A stretch of 57,214 bases of DNA, taken from Pelomonas sp. KK5. Lineage in GTDB: Bacteria; Pseudomonadota; Gammaproteobacteria; Burkholderiales; Burkholderiaceae_C. A program made the position numbers and the translations under genes. The stretch is from the NCBI RefSeq assembly GCF_001984095.1, contig NZ_LYVQ01000005.1:1-57214 (forward strand). The letters are read 5' to 3'. Shown piece by piece: positions 8,363 through 16,421 of the stretch. Position 1 is the stretch's first letter. Every line of letters begins with the position of its first letter. Under the pieces are notes generated by a model, which saw nothing but the letters and a program-made list of their open reading frames with translations, did not search any database and was not told the origin of the DNA.

Positions 8363-10735
8363 ATGCACAAGAAGTTCTACCTGCCCGCGCTGGCCCTGCT
8401 GGCCGCGCACTGCCACGCCGCCCTCGCCTGCGAGGACTGCGGCGACGACGAGCCCGCCGCGCCCACGCCGCAGCTCAGCCCGCAGCAGCCCGACTCGTCC
8501 GCCCCGGTCCGCCAGCTGGGCCTGGTCACCGTCAGCGGCAGCGCCGCCCCCACGTCGCTGCCCACGCACCTGCCCAGCACCATCGAAGGCCTCACCGGCG
8601 CCGACATCGAGCGCAGCATCAACGCCAGCGACGCCGAGGACGCGCTGAAATACCTGCCCAGCCTGCTGGTGCGCAAGCGCTACGACGGCGACTACAACCA
8701 CGCGGTGCTGTCCACCCGCGCCTCGGGCACCGGCAACAGCGCACGCTCGCTGGTCTTCGCCGACGGCATCCTGCTGTCCAACCTGCTCGGCAACGGCGCC
8801 ACCTTCGCGCCGCGCTGGGGCCTGGTCACGCCCGAGGAGATCGAGCGGGTGGACGTGCTCTACGGCCCCTTCTCTGCCGCCTACGCCGGCAACTCGGCCG
8901 GCGCCGTGGTGGACTACCAGACCCGCATGCCGCGCGGCTTCGAGGCTCATGCCAAGGTGGCCGTCGAACGCCAGCCCTTCGATCTGTACAACACCCACGA
9001 GACCTATGGCAGCCATTCGGTCAGTGCCTCGCTGGGCGACCGCGCGGGTGCCTTCGCCTGGTGGATCAACCTCAACCGGCTGGACAGCGACGGCCAGCCG
9101 CTGACCTTCGTCACCAAGCCGGTCTCGAAGGCCGCGCCGGCCGCCGGCGCCGCTCAGGTAACGGGTTCGGTCGACGGACTGGACAAGAGCAACACGCCCT
9201 GGAAGATCCTCGGCGCCGGCACCCAGTACGACACCGTGCAGGACCATGCCAAGCTCAAGCTCGCCTACGACCTGAACCCCGCCCTGCGCGCCAGCCTGAC
9301 GCTGGGCCTGTGGCGCAACCGGTCCGAAGGCAATCCGCACAGCTATCTGCAGGACGCCGCCGGCCAGCCGGTGTACAGCGGCCCGGTCGCCATCGGCGGC
9401 CAGGGCTACACGCTGGCCGCCACCGACTTCGGCCTCAGCCGCGAGACGCTGGAACACCGCATGGCCGGCTTATCGCTGAAGCAGAACGCCCGCGGCTTCT
9501 TCGACTGGGAGCTCGCCGCCAGCGCCTACGACTATGCGAAGGACCAGGCGCGCAGCTCGCTCGTCGCGCTGCCCGCGGCCGCCTCCAGCGCAAGCACCAG
9601 CAATGGCCGCCTGACCGACCTGGGCGGCACCGGCTGGACCACGCTGGCCGCCCGCGGCGTGCTGCGGCCCGGCGCCCACACGATCGACTTCGGCCTGCAG
9701 GCCGAGCGCTACCGCTACCGCCAGCGCGTCAGCAACACAGCGGACTGGATCGCCGGCGACGCGACCAGCCTGTTCACCGCATTCTCCGGCCGCACCGCGC
9801 TCACCAGCGCCTTTGCGCAGGACAGCTGGAACCCCGGCGCCGGCCTGCAGGCGATGCTGGGCCTGCGCGCCGAGCACTGGCAGGCGAGCGAGGGCAGCAA
9901 GACCGCGTCGGACGGGCGCAGCGTCGCCTTCGGCTCGCGCAGCGAGACCGACCTGTCGCCCAAGCTCGCCCTCGGCTGGCAGGCCGCGCAAGACCTGACC
10001 CTGAAGCTCTCCACCGGCCGCGCCGTGCGCTACCCGACCGCCACCGAGCTGTACCAGGGCGGGCTCAGCAGCAGCGGCGCCTATGTGCCCGGCGACCCGG
10101 TCACCAACCCCGATCTGAAGCCGGAGAAGGGCTGGACCACCGAGCTGGCCGCGCTGTGGGGCATGAGCGGCCAGCAGCTGCGCCTGAGCCTGTTCCACGA
10201 GGACACGCGCAACGCGCTGTACTCGCAGTCCAGCGTCGTCGGCACACAGACGGTCAGCAGCGTGCAGAACATCGGCCGCGTCGTCACCACCGGCGTGGAG
10301 GCCGTGCTGCAGGCCGCCGACCTGCTCGCCCGCGGCCTGGACCTGTCGGCCTCGATCACCTACGCCGATTCGACGATCCGGGCCAACGACGGCTTCGTCA
10401 GCACGCCCGGCGACACCATCGGCAGGCAGCAGCCCCGCGTGCCGAAGTGGCGCGCCTCGCTGCTGGCCAGCTATGCGCTGACGCCCGATCTCAGCGCCAG
10501 CTTCGGCGCGCGCTACTCGGGCCGCCAGTACGGCACGCTGAACAACAGCGATCCGAACGGCTTCGCCTACATGGGTTTCTCGAAGTTCTTCACGACCGAC
10601 GTGCGGCTGCGCTACGTCATCAACCGGCAGTGGTCGGTGGCCGCCGGCATCGACAACCTGAACAACTACCAGTACTGGGCCTTCCATCCCTATTCGCAGC
10701 GCAGCTACAACGCCGAGCTGCAGTTCAGCCTCTGA
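8363..10735 (+). CDS. TonB-dependent outer-membrane receptor (probable copper uptake)
   Basis: A 790-residue receptor with a signal peptide, then a Cys-containing mature N-terminus (CEDCGDD) that could touch metal. The plug domain covers about residues 50-190 (LPSLLVRKRY, TRASGTGNSARSLVFADGILL, EEIERVDVLYGPFSAAY). A 22-strand barrel follows, ending in the terminal aromatic-poor strand ELQFSL. The NPDLKPEKGWTTELAALW segment is typical of these barrels. Substrate identity rests on neighbours: DUF2946 upstream and a DUF1775 copper-binding-type protein 13 bases downstream. A siderophore or cobalamin role cannot be excluded. Confidence 0.9.
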   Translation: MHKKFYLPALALLAAHCHAALACEDCGDDEPAAPTPQLSPQQPDSSAPVRQLGLVTVSGSAAPTSLPTHLPSTIEGLTGADIERSINASDAEDALKYLPSLLVRKRYDGDYNHAVLSTRASGTGNSARSLVFADGILLSNLLGNGATFAPRWGLVTPEEIERVDVLYGPFSAAYAGNSAGAVVDYQTRMPRGFEAHAKVAVERQPFDLYNTHETYGSHSVSASLGDRAGAFAWWINLNRLDSDGQPLTFVTKPVSKAAPAAGAAQVTGSVDGLDKSNTPWKILGAGTQYDTVQDHAKLKLAYDLNPALRASLTLGLWRNRSEGNPHSYLQDAAGQPVYSGPVAIGGQGYTLAATDFGLSRETLEHRMAGLSLKQNARGFFDWELAASAYDYAKDQARSSLVALPAAASSASTSNGRLTDLGGTGWTTLAARGVLRPGAHTIDFGLQAERYRYRQRVSNTADWIAGDATSLFTAFSGRTALTSAFAQDSWNPGAGLQAMLGLRAEHWQASEGSKTASDGRSVAFGSRSETDLSPKLALGWQAAQDLTLKLSTGRAVRYPTATELYQGGLSSSGAYVPGDPVTNPDLKPEKGWTTELAALWGMSGQQLRLSLFHEDTRNALYSQSSVVGTQTVSSVQNIGRVVTTGVEAVLQAADLLARGLDLSASITYADSTIRANDGFVSTPGDTIGRQQPRVPKWRASLLASYALTPDLSASFGARYSGRQYGTLNNSDPNGFAYMGFSKFFTTDVRLRYVINRQWSVAAGIDNLNNYQYWAFHPYSQRSYNAELQFSL

Positions 10736-10748
10736 GGAGACAGATCAC

Positions 10749-11198
10749 ATGAAGCAACACCTGACCCTCGCCCTGCTCGCGCTGGCCACATTCGCCGCCC
10801 GGGCCCACATCACGCTGGAGCAGCCCGAAGCACCGGCAGCTTCCTCCTACCGGGCCGTCTTCAAGGTCGGCCACGGCTGCGAGGGTTCGGCCACGCGGCA
10901 GGTGATCGTCACGCTGCCCGAAGGCGTGCGCGGCGCCAAGCCCATGCCCAAGGCCGGCTGGACGATCGCCCGGCCGGCCGCCAACCAGATCAGCTGGACC
11001 GCCCGCGGCGCCGAGGACCAGTTGCAGGACGACTGGTACGACGAATTCGTGCTGCGCGTCGGCCTGCCCGCCCAGGCCGGCGACTTCAGCTTCCCGGTGC
11101 GCCAGGTCTGCGTGCAGGGCCAGGCCGACTGGCAGGCGAAGCTGAAGCTGCTGCCGGCCGCAACGCCGGCGACGCCGGCCGCCGCGCACCAGCACTGA
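10749..11198 (+). CDS. YcnI-like DUF1775 copper-binding protein
   Basis: Small secreted protein (149 residues) with a signal peptide ending in ARA. The mature chain starts with His20 (HITLEQPEA). In YcnI/DUF1775 proteins an N-terminal His, an acidic residue and a Trp bind Cu(II) as a mono-histidine brace; that is family knowledge. Trp residues are present here (GWTIARP, ISWTARG, ADWQAK). The tail ends HQH, offering further His ligands. There is no C-terminal membrane anchor, unlike Bacillus YcnI, so it is probably free in the periplasm. It is the last gene of the copper set; ureD begins 16 bases later on the same strand. Confidence 0.88.
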   Translation: MKQHLTLALLALATFAARAHITLEQPEAPAASSYRAVFKVGHGCEGSATRQVIVTLPEGVRGAKPMPKAGWTIARPAANQISWTARGAEDQLQDDWYDEFVLRVGLPAQAGDFSFPVRQVCVQGQADWQAKLKLLPAATPATPAAAHQH

Positions 11199-11214
11199 AG
11201 GTAAGCTCGCCCCC

Positions 11215-12048
11215 ATGGCTTGGCATGGACACCTGACCCTCGACTACCGGCGCGATGCCGACGGCTGCACCACGGCGCTGGACCGCCACGAAGGCCCGCT
11301 GCGGGTGCTGCAGCGGCTCTATCCGGAAGGGCCCGGCGTCTGCCACCATGTGCTGGTGCACCCGCCGGGCGGTGTCGTCGGCGGCGACACGCTGGACCTG
11401 GACATGACGCTGGCCGGGGGCAGCCACGCGCTGCTCACCACGCCCGGCGCGACCCGCTTCTATCGCAGCGCCGGGCCGACGGCCGTGCAGTCCGTGCGGG
11501 CGCGCCTTGCCGCCGGCACGCGGCTCGAATGGCTGCCGCTGGAGGCCCTGGTCTACGACGCCGCGCTGGCCGAGAACCGGCAGCGCTTCGAGCTCGCGCC
11601 CGGCGCCGAGATGATCGGCTGGGACATTGCCGCCCTGGGCCTGCCGGCCGCCGGCAAGCCCTTCACGCGCGGCCACTACCTGCAGCAGATCGAGCTGCCC
11701 GGCCGCTGGCTCGAGCGTGGCCGCATCGACGCCGGCACGGACCGCGCGCTGCTCGACTCGCCGCTGGGCCTGGCTGGCCGCACGGTGCTGGCCACGATGT
11801 GGTTCGCGGCCGGCGAGGCGCTGCCCGCCGCGCGGCGCGAGGCCCTGCTGGAAGCCGCACGCGCCGCAGCGGGCGAGCACAAGGCCCTGCCCTGCGGCGC
11901 CACCGCGCCCGAGCCGGGCCTGGTCGTGCTGCGACTGCTGGCCGATCGCGTGGAGCCCGCGTTCGCGCTCCTGACCCAGGTGTGGCGCGCATGGCGCCGA
12001 CAGGCCTGGCAGCTCGAACCCTGCCCGCCGCGCATCTGGCGCACCTGA
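11215..12048 (+). CDS. ureD: urease accessory protein UreD
   Basis: Scaffold that docks on apo-urease and receives nickel through the UreDFG complex. The 277 residues are normal length. Family motifs are HVLVHPPGGVVGGDTL, LLTTPGATRFYRS, LEWLPLEALVYDAA, and ENRQRFEL with the downstream GWDI. It is only 16 bases after the DUF1775 gene. It stands about 19.7 kb from ureA and is separated by urt genes on the opposite strand. ureE, ureF and ureG are not found anywhere in the window. Confidence 0.97.
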   Translation: MAWHGHLTLDYRRDADGCTTALDRHEGPLRVLQRLYPEGPGVCHHVLVHPPGGVVGGDTLDLDMTLAGGSHALLTTPGATRFYRSAGPTAVQSVRARLAAGTRLEWLPLEALVYDAALAENRQRFELAPGAEMIGWDIAALGLPAAGKPFTRGHYLQQIELPGRWLERGRIDAGTDRALLDSPLGLAGRTVLATMWFAAGEALPAARREALLEAARAAAGEHKALPCGATAPEPGLVVLRLLADRVEPAFALLTQVWRAWRRQAWQLEPCPPRIWRT

Positions 12049-12127
12049 TTCCGCCCGCCGGGGCTGCGCTTGCTTTGCGCGTTAGGGCCGGTCCACAATG
12101 CCCCGACGCTTCGGGAGGATCCACCAT

Positions 12128-13915
12128 ATGCTGACGCTGAGAAAGATGGGCGTGGCGAGGCAGTTGACCTCGTCCTACATCGTGCTGCTGGTCCTGATGG
12201 TGCTGCTGGCGATCTTCGCCTACACCCGCATGTCGGCGATGCAGGACGAAGCGGTCCAGATGAACACCAACTGGATGCCCACGATCCGCATGGCCGGCGC
12301 GATGCGCGCCGACCTGGCCGACTACCGCATCAGCCTGCTGCAGCAGGCCTCGGCGAAGACCGAACAGCAGATCTCCATCTCGCAGGGCAATATGAGGACC
12401 GCCCTGGACAAGCTGCAGAAGGACCGGCAGGAGTACGAGGCCCTGCCCTCCGAGGGCGACGAGAAGGCGGCCTATGCCTCCTTCAAGGCCAACTTCGCCA
12501 AGCTGGAGGCCGGCGGGCAGAAGGCGCTGGGCCTGGTCAAGGTCAGCGCGCCGGATGCCGAGATCCAGGGCGTGATGTACGGCGAGGTGCGCGACGCCTA
12601 CCTCGCCTCGATCAAGGATCTCTCCACGATCATGGAGATCAACGTCGTCGGCTCCGGCGAGTCGGTGAAGCACGCGGATGAGCTCTTCCACCGCGGCGCC
12701 TACTGGATGGCCGGCGCCACGGTGATAGCCATCCTCGTGGCCGTGGCGATGGCGGCGGCGCTGATCCGGGCCATCACGGCGCCGCTGAACAACGCGGTCG
12801 ACGCGGCCGGCCGCGTGGCCGACGGCGACCTCAGCCAGCGCATCGACTACGAGGAAGGCCGCAACGAGACCGCGCGGCTGCTGGCCGCGATGGCGCGCAT
12901 GCAGCAGAGCCTGCTGGGCACGGTGTCCAGCGTGCGCAGCGGGGCCGACTCGGTGGCCACCGCCAGCGCCGAGATCGCGCAGGGCAATGCCGACCTCTCC
13001 TCCCGCACCGAGGAGCAGGCCTCCTCGCTGGAGGAGACCTCGGCCACGATGGAACAGCTCAACGCCACCGTGCGCCAGAACGCCGAGAACGCCGCCGCCG
13101 CCAACCAGCTGGCCCAGAGCGCCACCCAGGTGGCACGCGACGGCGGCCAGGTGGTGGGCGAGGTGGTGACGACGATGCGCGGCATCGAGGACAGCTCCAG
13201 GCGCATCGCCGACATCATCGGCACGATCGACGGCATCGCCTTCCAGACCAATATCCTGGCCCTGAACGCGGCGGTGGAGGCCGCGCGGGCCGGCGAGCAG
13301 GGGCGCGGCTTCGCGGTGGTGGCGGGCGAAGTCCGCTCGCTCGCCCAACGCAGCGCCGAGGCGGCCAAGGAGATCAAGAGCCTGATCAGCGACTCGGTCG
13401 AACGCGTGCAGAACGGTACCGCGCTGGTCGACAAGGCGGGGCAGACGATCCAGGAGATCGTCACCTCGGTGCAGAAGCTGGCCGACCTGGTGGGCGAGAT
13501 CAGCAGCGCCAGCCGCGAGCAGAGCTCGGGCATCGGCCAGGTCAGCGAGGCCATCACCCAGCTGGACCGCACCACCCAGCAGAACGCCGCGCTGGTGGAG
13601 GAGAGCGCCGCCGCCAGCGAGAGCCTGAAGAGTCAGGCCAAGCAGTTGCTGGCCGCGGTGGCGAGCTTCCGGCTGGCGGCGAACGCGGCCGTCAGCCTGA
13701 AGGCGTCGCTGCCACCGGCGCCGGTGGCGCATCGCCCGCCTGCCCCGGCCGCGCTCGCCAGGGCGCCAGCGCCGCGCCCCGCCCCGGCCGCGCAAGCCCG
13801 GGCGCCCGCGGCGCCGGCGGCAACGAAGCGGCCGGCGGCCAGCCCGCCCGCGCCGAAACCGGCACCCAAGGCCGCCGCACCGGCCGAGGCGGACGGGGAC
13901 TGGACAACCTTCTGA
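12128..13915 (+). CDS. methyl-accepting chemotaxis protein with CheR-docking tail
   Basis: Complete chemoreceptor of 595 residues. The ATG at 12128 is chosen because a GGAGGAT ribosome site lies 8 bases before it; the upstream ATG at 12098 has none. Order: first membrane helix (about 15-35), periplasmic four-helix-bundle sensor, second helix (about 195-215), HAMP, methylation helices and the signalling tip ([20 protein letters not shown]). After residue 515 comes a long Ala/Pro-rich linker ending in DWTTF. That tail matches the xWxxF pentapeptide that tethers CheR and CheB to high-abundance receptors. It lies between ureD and the purine permease; a nitrogen-compound ligand is only a guess. 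Confidence 0.95.
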   Translation: MLTLRKMGVARQLTSSYIVLLVLMVLLAIFAYTRMSAMQDEAVQMNTNWMPTIRMAGAMRADLADYRISLLQQASAKTEQQISISQGNMRTALDKLQKDRQEYEALPSEGDEKAAYASFKANFAKLEAGGQKALGLVKVSAPDAEIQGVMYGEVRDAYLASIKDLSTIMEINVVGSGESVKHADELFHRGAYWMAGATVIAILVAVAMAAALIRAITAPLNNAVDAAGRVADGDLSQRIDYEEGRNETARLLAAMARMQQSLLGTVSSVRSGADSVATASAEIAQGNADLSSRTEEQASSLEETSATMEQLNATVRQNAENAAAANQLAQSATQVARDGGQVVGEVVTTMRGIEDSSRRIADIIGTIDGIAFQTNILALNAAVEAARAGEQGRGFAVVAGEVRSLAQRSAEAAKEIKSLISDSVERVQNGTALVDKAGQTIQEIVTSVQKLADLVGEISSASREQSSGIGQVSEAITQLDRTTQQNAALVEESAAASESLKSQAKQLLAAVASFRLAANAAVSLKASLPPAPVAHRPPAPAALARAPAPRPAPAAQARAPAAPAATKRPAASPPAPKPAPKAAAPAEADGDWTTF

Positions 13916-13950
13916 CCGAGCGGCCCGGGGCCAGGTCTTGCCTCGCGAGG

Positions 13951-13974
13951 ATTGGCCGGGATTTCCCGGCCAAT
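13951..13974 (+). terminator. hairpin after the chemoreceptor gene
   Basis: ATTGGCCGGG, a four-base loop (ATTT) and CCCGGCCAAT form a perfect 10-base-pair stem 36 bases after the receptor stop codon. No clear T-run follows, so it is either a weak or bidirectional terminator or an mRNA 3'-end stabiliser. Confidence 0.55.
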
Positions 13975-14068
13975 TAGATGTCTGGATTCCGCCTCGCTGA
14001 TCGGCGCATCAGGGCCGCGCCGCCCGGCGGATCATTCGCCTCGTTGTCCACAAGGCAATCGCGCTTCC

Positions 14069-14153
14069 ACACCGCAGCTCCACGTCTTCGGACGTCCTCG
14101 GCGGTGTCCTGTGCCAACGCCCCGACCGCGCAAGCGGCCGGGGCGCTTTCTTT
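14069..14153 (+). ncRNA. candidate small RNA ending in an intrinsic terminator
   Basis: In the 397-base gap between the chemoreceptor and the NCS2 permease gene, ACACCGC (14069-14075) pairs with GCGGTGT (14101-14107). These enclose an ACGTC-TTCG-GACGT hairpin with a stable cUUCGg loop. An intrinsic terminator follows at 14119-14153. The 5' end is not defined and no convincing promoter was found, so this is a candidate only. Apart from this element and the hairpin at 13951, nothing was recognised in the gap. Confidence 0.4.
14119..14153 (+). terminator. rho-independent terminator
   Basis: GCCCCG-A-CCGC, loop GCAA, GCGG-C-CGGGGC forms a 10-base-pair stem with one mismatch, followed by GCTTTCTTT. 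It reads on the plus strand 200 bases past the receptor stop. It is therefore either a distal terminator for that gene or the end of a small RNA. Confidence 0.7.
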
Positions 14154-14312
14154 GCCCAATTCAGCGTGCATTCCGGGCCGAGCGCCGGGCCGCCCCAAGC
14201 CGGCCCGTCTGGCACGGCTGGCGGCTCGATGCCGCCAGTCGTGACGTCCCCTCGGGGGACCGACCGGACTCGCGCGCGTTCAGCGCCGCGAGACCGGGCG
14301 AGGGGCTCCATC

Positions 14313-15611
14313 TCATCCGCCGACGTAGGCGTACTTGAAGAGGAAGATCGCGGCGATCAGCCAGAGCATCCAGTGGACTTCACGGCCCTTGCCGGTGAAC
14401 AGCTTCAGCGCGGCATAGGTGATGAAGCCGAAGGCCAGGCCGTTGGCGATCGAGTAGGTGAAGGGCATCGTCAGCGCCGTCACGGTGGCGGGGATCACCT
14501 CGGTGCTGTCGTTCCAGTCCAGCTCGGTCAGCTCGCGCAGCATCAGGCAGGCGACGAAGAACAGCGCCGGCGCCGTGGCATAGGCGGGCACCACGCCGGC
14601 CAGCGGGGCGATGAACAGGCAGGCCAGGAACAGCAGCGCCACCGTCAGCGCGGTCAGGCCGGTGCGGCCGCCGGCCTGCACGCCGGCCGCGCTCTCCACG
14701 TAGGCCGTCGTGCTGGAGGTGCCCAGCAGCGCTCCGGCGAAGATCGCGCCGCTGTCGGCCAGCAGCGAGCGGTTCAGCCGCTCCATCTTGCCCGGCACCA
14801 GCAGGCCGGCGCGCTTGGCCACGCCCATCAGCGTGCCGGTGGCATCGAACAGCTCGACCAGGAAGAACACCAGGATGACGTTGATCACGCCGCCGCTGAA
14901 GGCGGCCTTGATGTCCAGCTTCAGGAAGGTCGGCTCGATCGACGGCGGCGCCGAGAACACGCCGTGGAACTGGTTGCCGGCGAAGAAGAAGGACAGGACC
15001 GTCACCGTGACGATGCCGATCAGGATGGCGCCCGGTACCTTGAGCTTGTCCAGCACGGCGATCAGCACGAAGCCGAGGATCGCCAGCAGCGCGGGCGGCT
15101 TGTGCAGGTCGCCCAGGGTCACGTAGGTGGCCGGCGAGGCGGCCACGATGCCGGCGCTCTTCAGCGCGATCAGCGCCAGGAACAGGCCGATGCCGACGGT
15201 GATCGCATAGCGCAGCGAGACCGGGATCGCCCGGATGATCAGCCCGCGCAGGCCCAGCAGCGACACCGCCAGGAACAGGCAGCCCGACACGAACACCGCG
15301 CCCAGCGCCGCCTGCCAGGTGAAGCCCATGTGCAGCACGACGACATAGGCGAAATAGGCGTTGAGCCCCATGCCCGGCGCCAGCGCGATCGGGTAGTTCG
15401 CATACAGGGCCATGATCGTCGTGCCTAAAGCGGCGATCAGGCAGGTGGCCACGAAGACCGAATCCTTGGGCATGCCGGCATCGCCGAGGATCGATGGGTT
15501 CACGAAGATGATGTAGGCCATCGTGAGGAAGGTCGTGAGGCCTGCCACCAGCTCGGTGCGCACCGTGGTGCCGTGTTCCTGCAGCTTGAACACGCGTTCG
15601 GTCCAGTTCAT
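14313..15611 (-). CDS. NCS2-family purine permease (adenine/guanine/hypoxanthine type)
   Basis: Inner-membrane proton symporter of the AdeP/GhxP/PbuG branch, 432 residues and about 13 hydrophobic segments. Recognisable segments are the N-terminal TVRTELVAGLTTFLTMAYIIFVNP, LAPGMGLNAYFAY and the VELFDATGTLMGVA block. Near the C-terminal third is GTSSTTAYVESAAGVQAGGRTGLTAL. The ATG at 15611 (MNWTERVF) is the family-typical start. It probably imports the free bases that feed the urate pathway at the left of the window. An inverted repeat resembling one upstream of urtA lies 120 bases before its start. Confidence 0.93.
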   Translation of the reverse strand: MNWTERVFKLQEHGTTVRTELVAGLTTFLTMAYIIFVNPSILGDAGMPKDSVFVATCLIAALGTTIMALYANYPIALAPGMGLNAYFAYVVVLHMGFTWQAALGAVFVSGCLFLAVSLLGLRGLIIRAIPVSLRYAITVGIGLFLALIALKSAGIVAASPATYVTLGDLHKPPALLAILGFVLIAVLDKLKVPGAILIGIVTVTVLSFFFAGNQFHGVFSAPPSIEPTFLKLDIKAAFSGGVINVILVFFLVELFDATGTLMGVAKRAGLLVPGKMERLNRSLLADSGAIFAGALLGTSSTTAYVESAAGVQAGGRTGLTALTVALLFLACLFIAPLAGVVPAYATAPALFFVACLMLRELTELDWNDSTEVIPATVTALTMPFTYSIANGLAFGFITYAALKLFTGKGREVHWMLWLIAAIFLFKYAYVGG

Positions 15612-15730
15612 GGGGATCTTTACTCCGTCGTCTCTTCGGATTGTCTCAAGGGTCCGCACGGGCGTTTGCTGTCTCGCCTCTGGCGTGGAGGGACCGGGAC
15701 GGATGATCCTTGGATCGCATGCACGGCGGC

Positions 15731-15746
15731 ATACGCGACGGCGTAT
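15731..15746. promoter_or_regulatory. inverted repeat upstream of the purine permease
   Basis: ATACGC-GACG-GCGTAT is a perfect inverted repeat inside a larger alternating GTAT/ATAC region (15727-15760). On the minus strand it reads TACGCCG-TC-GCGTAT. It nearly matches the element upstream of urtA (23660-23676), which differs by two single-base insertions. It is a candidate operator about 120 bases before the permease ATG. Confidence 0.5.
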
Positions 15747-15812
15747 AGACGGTATGCACCGCCGAGGATGGCGGGGCAATAAACCGGAAACCTGGCGCGG
15801 GAGCGCCCTTCT

Positions 15813-16262
15813 TCAGGCGCCGTCGTCGGCCAGTCGCTTGAACGGCCCCACGCAGCTGTCCAGGCTCTCGGCCTCGCACATCAGGAACTGCTTGCGCGGG
15901 GGGTCGAACACGATGAAGTTGGTCGACAAGTCACCGAGCTTCATCACCTCGCCGGAGCAATCGGGCTTGCCGTTGTCGCGGACGATCTTGTCCGTCCACT
16001 TGTAGAAGCCCTTGGGCGAGGGCCGGTCGGGCATCTCGAACTCCGAGCGGCTGACCTGCGCGCCGCTGGTGACGTCGATCGTCCCGTCGGCATGGACCTG
16101 GTAGATCTCGTGGCAGTCGGTGCCGGGCACCTGCACGCGCCAGCTGCCGATGAAGGGGTGGCCGGCCGGGAGCGGCTTGCGGGTGAAGGGCGCGTCCTGC
16201 GCCTGGGCGGCCAGGGCGGCGGCGAGAAGAGCGGCTGGCAGGAGGAGCAGTCGGGCGTGCAC
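15813..16262 (-). CDS. small secreted protein of unknown function
   Basis: A 149-residue protein with a signal peptide (VHARLLLLPAALLAAALAAQAQ). Start: GTG at 16262 with a GGAG site about 6 bases upstream; no ATG is available in a sensible place. The mature part is beta-rich in appearance, with a GSWRVQVPGTDCHEIYQV segment and four Cys residues in TDCHE, KPDCSG, LMCEAE and DSCVG. These could form two disulfides in the periplasm. I do not recognise the family. It sits alone between the purine permease (same strand) and a divergent lipase-like gene. Confidence 0.7.
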   Translation of the reverse strand: MHARLLLLPAALLAAALAAQAQDAPFTRKPLPAGHPFIGSWRVQVPGTDCHEIYQVHADGTIDVTSGAQVSRSEFEMPDRPSPKGFYKWTDKIVRDNGKPDCSGEVMKLGDLSTNFIVFDPPRKQFLMCEAESLDSCVGPFKRLADDGA

Positions 16263-16421
16263 GGGGGGCTCCGGGAAGTGAGGCTGCAGGCAGCCATTGT
16301 GGCCCCGTCCAGCCCGTAGTGAAGATTGCCCGATCCGAGCAGGGTTGGCGCGGATGGCCGGGCGCCCGCAGGCATGTGACGCTGGGCCAAATTCAAGTCG
16401 AAACAGAGACGAGGGCAGGAG

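Noticed and set aside
15612-15812. Purine riboswitch upstream of the NCS2 permease
   Set aside because: I looked for a three-way junction with conserved loops and saw only an inverted repeat better explained as a protein operator.
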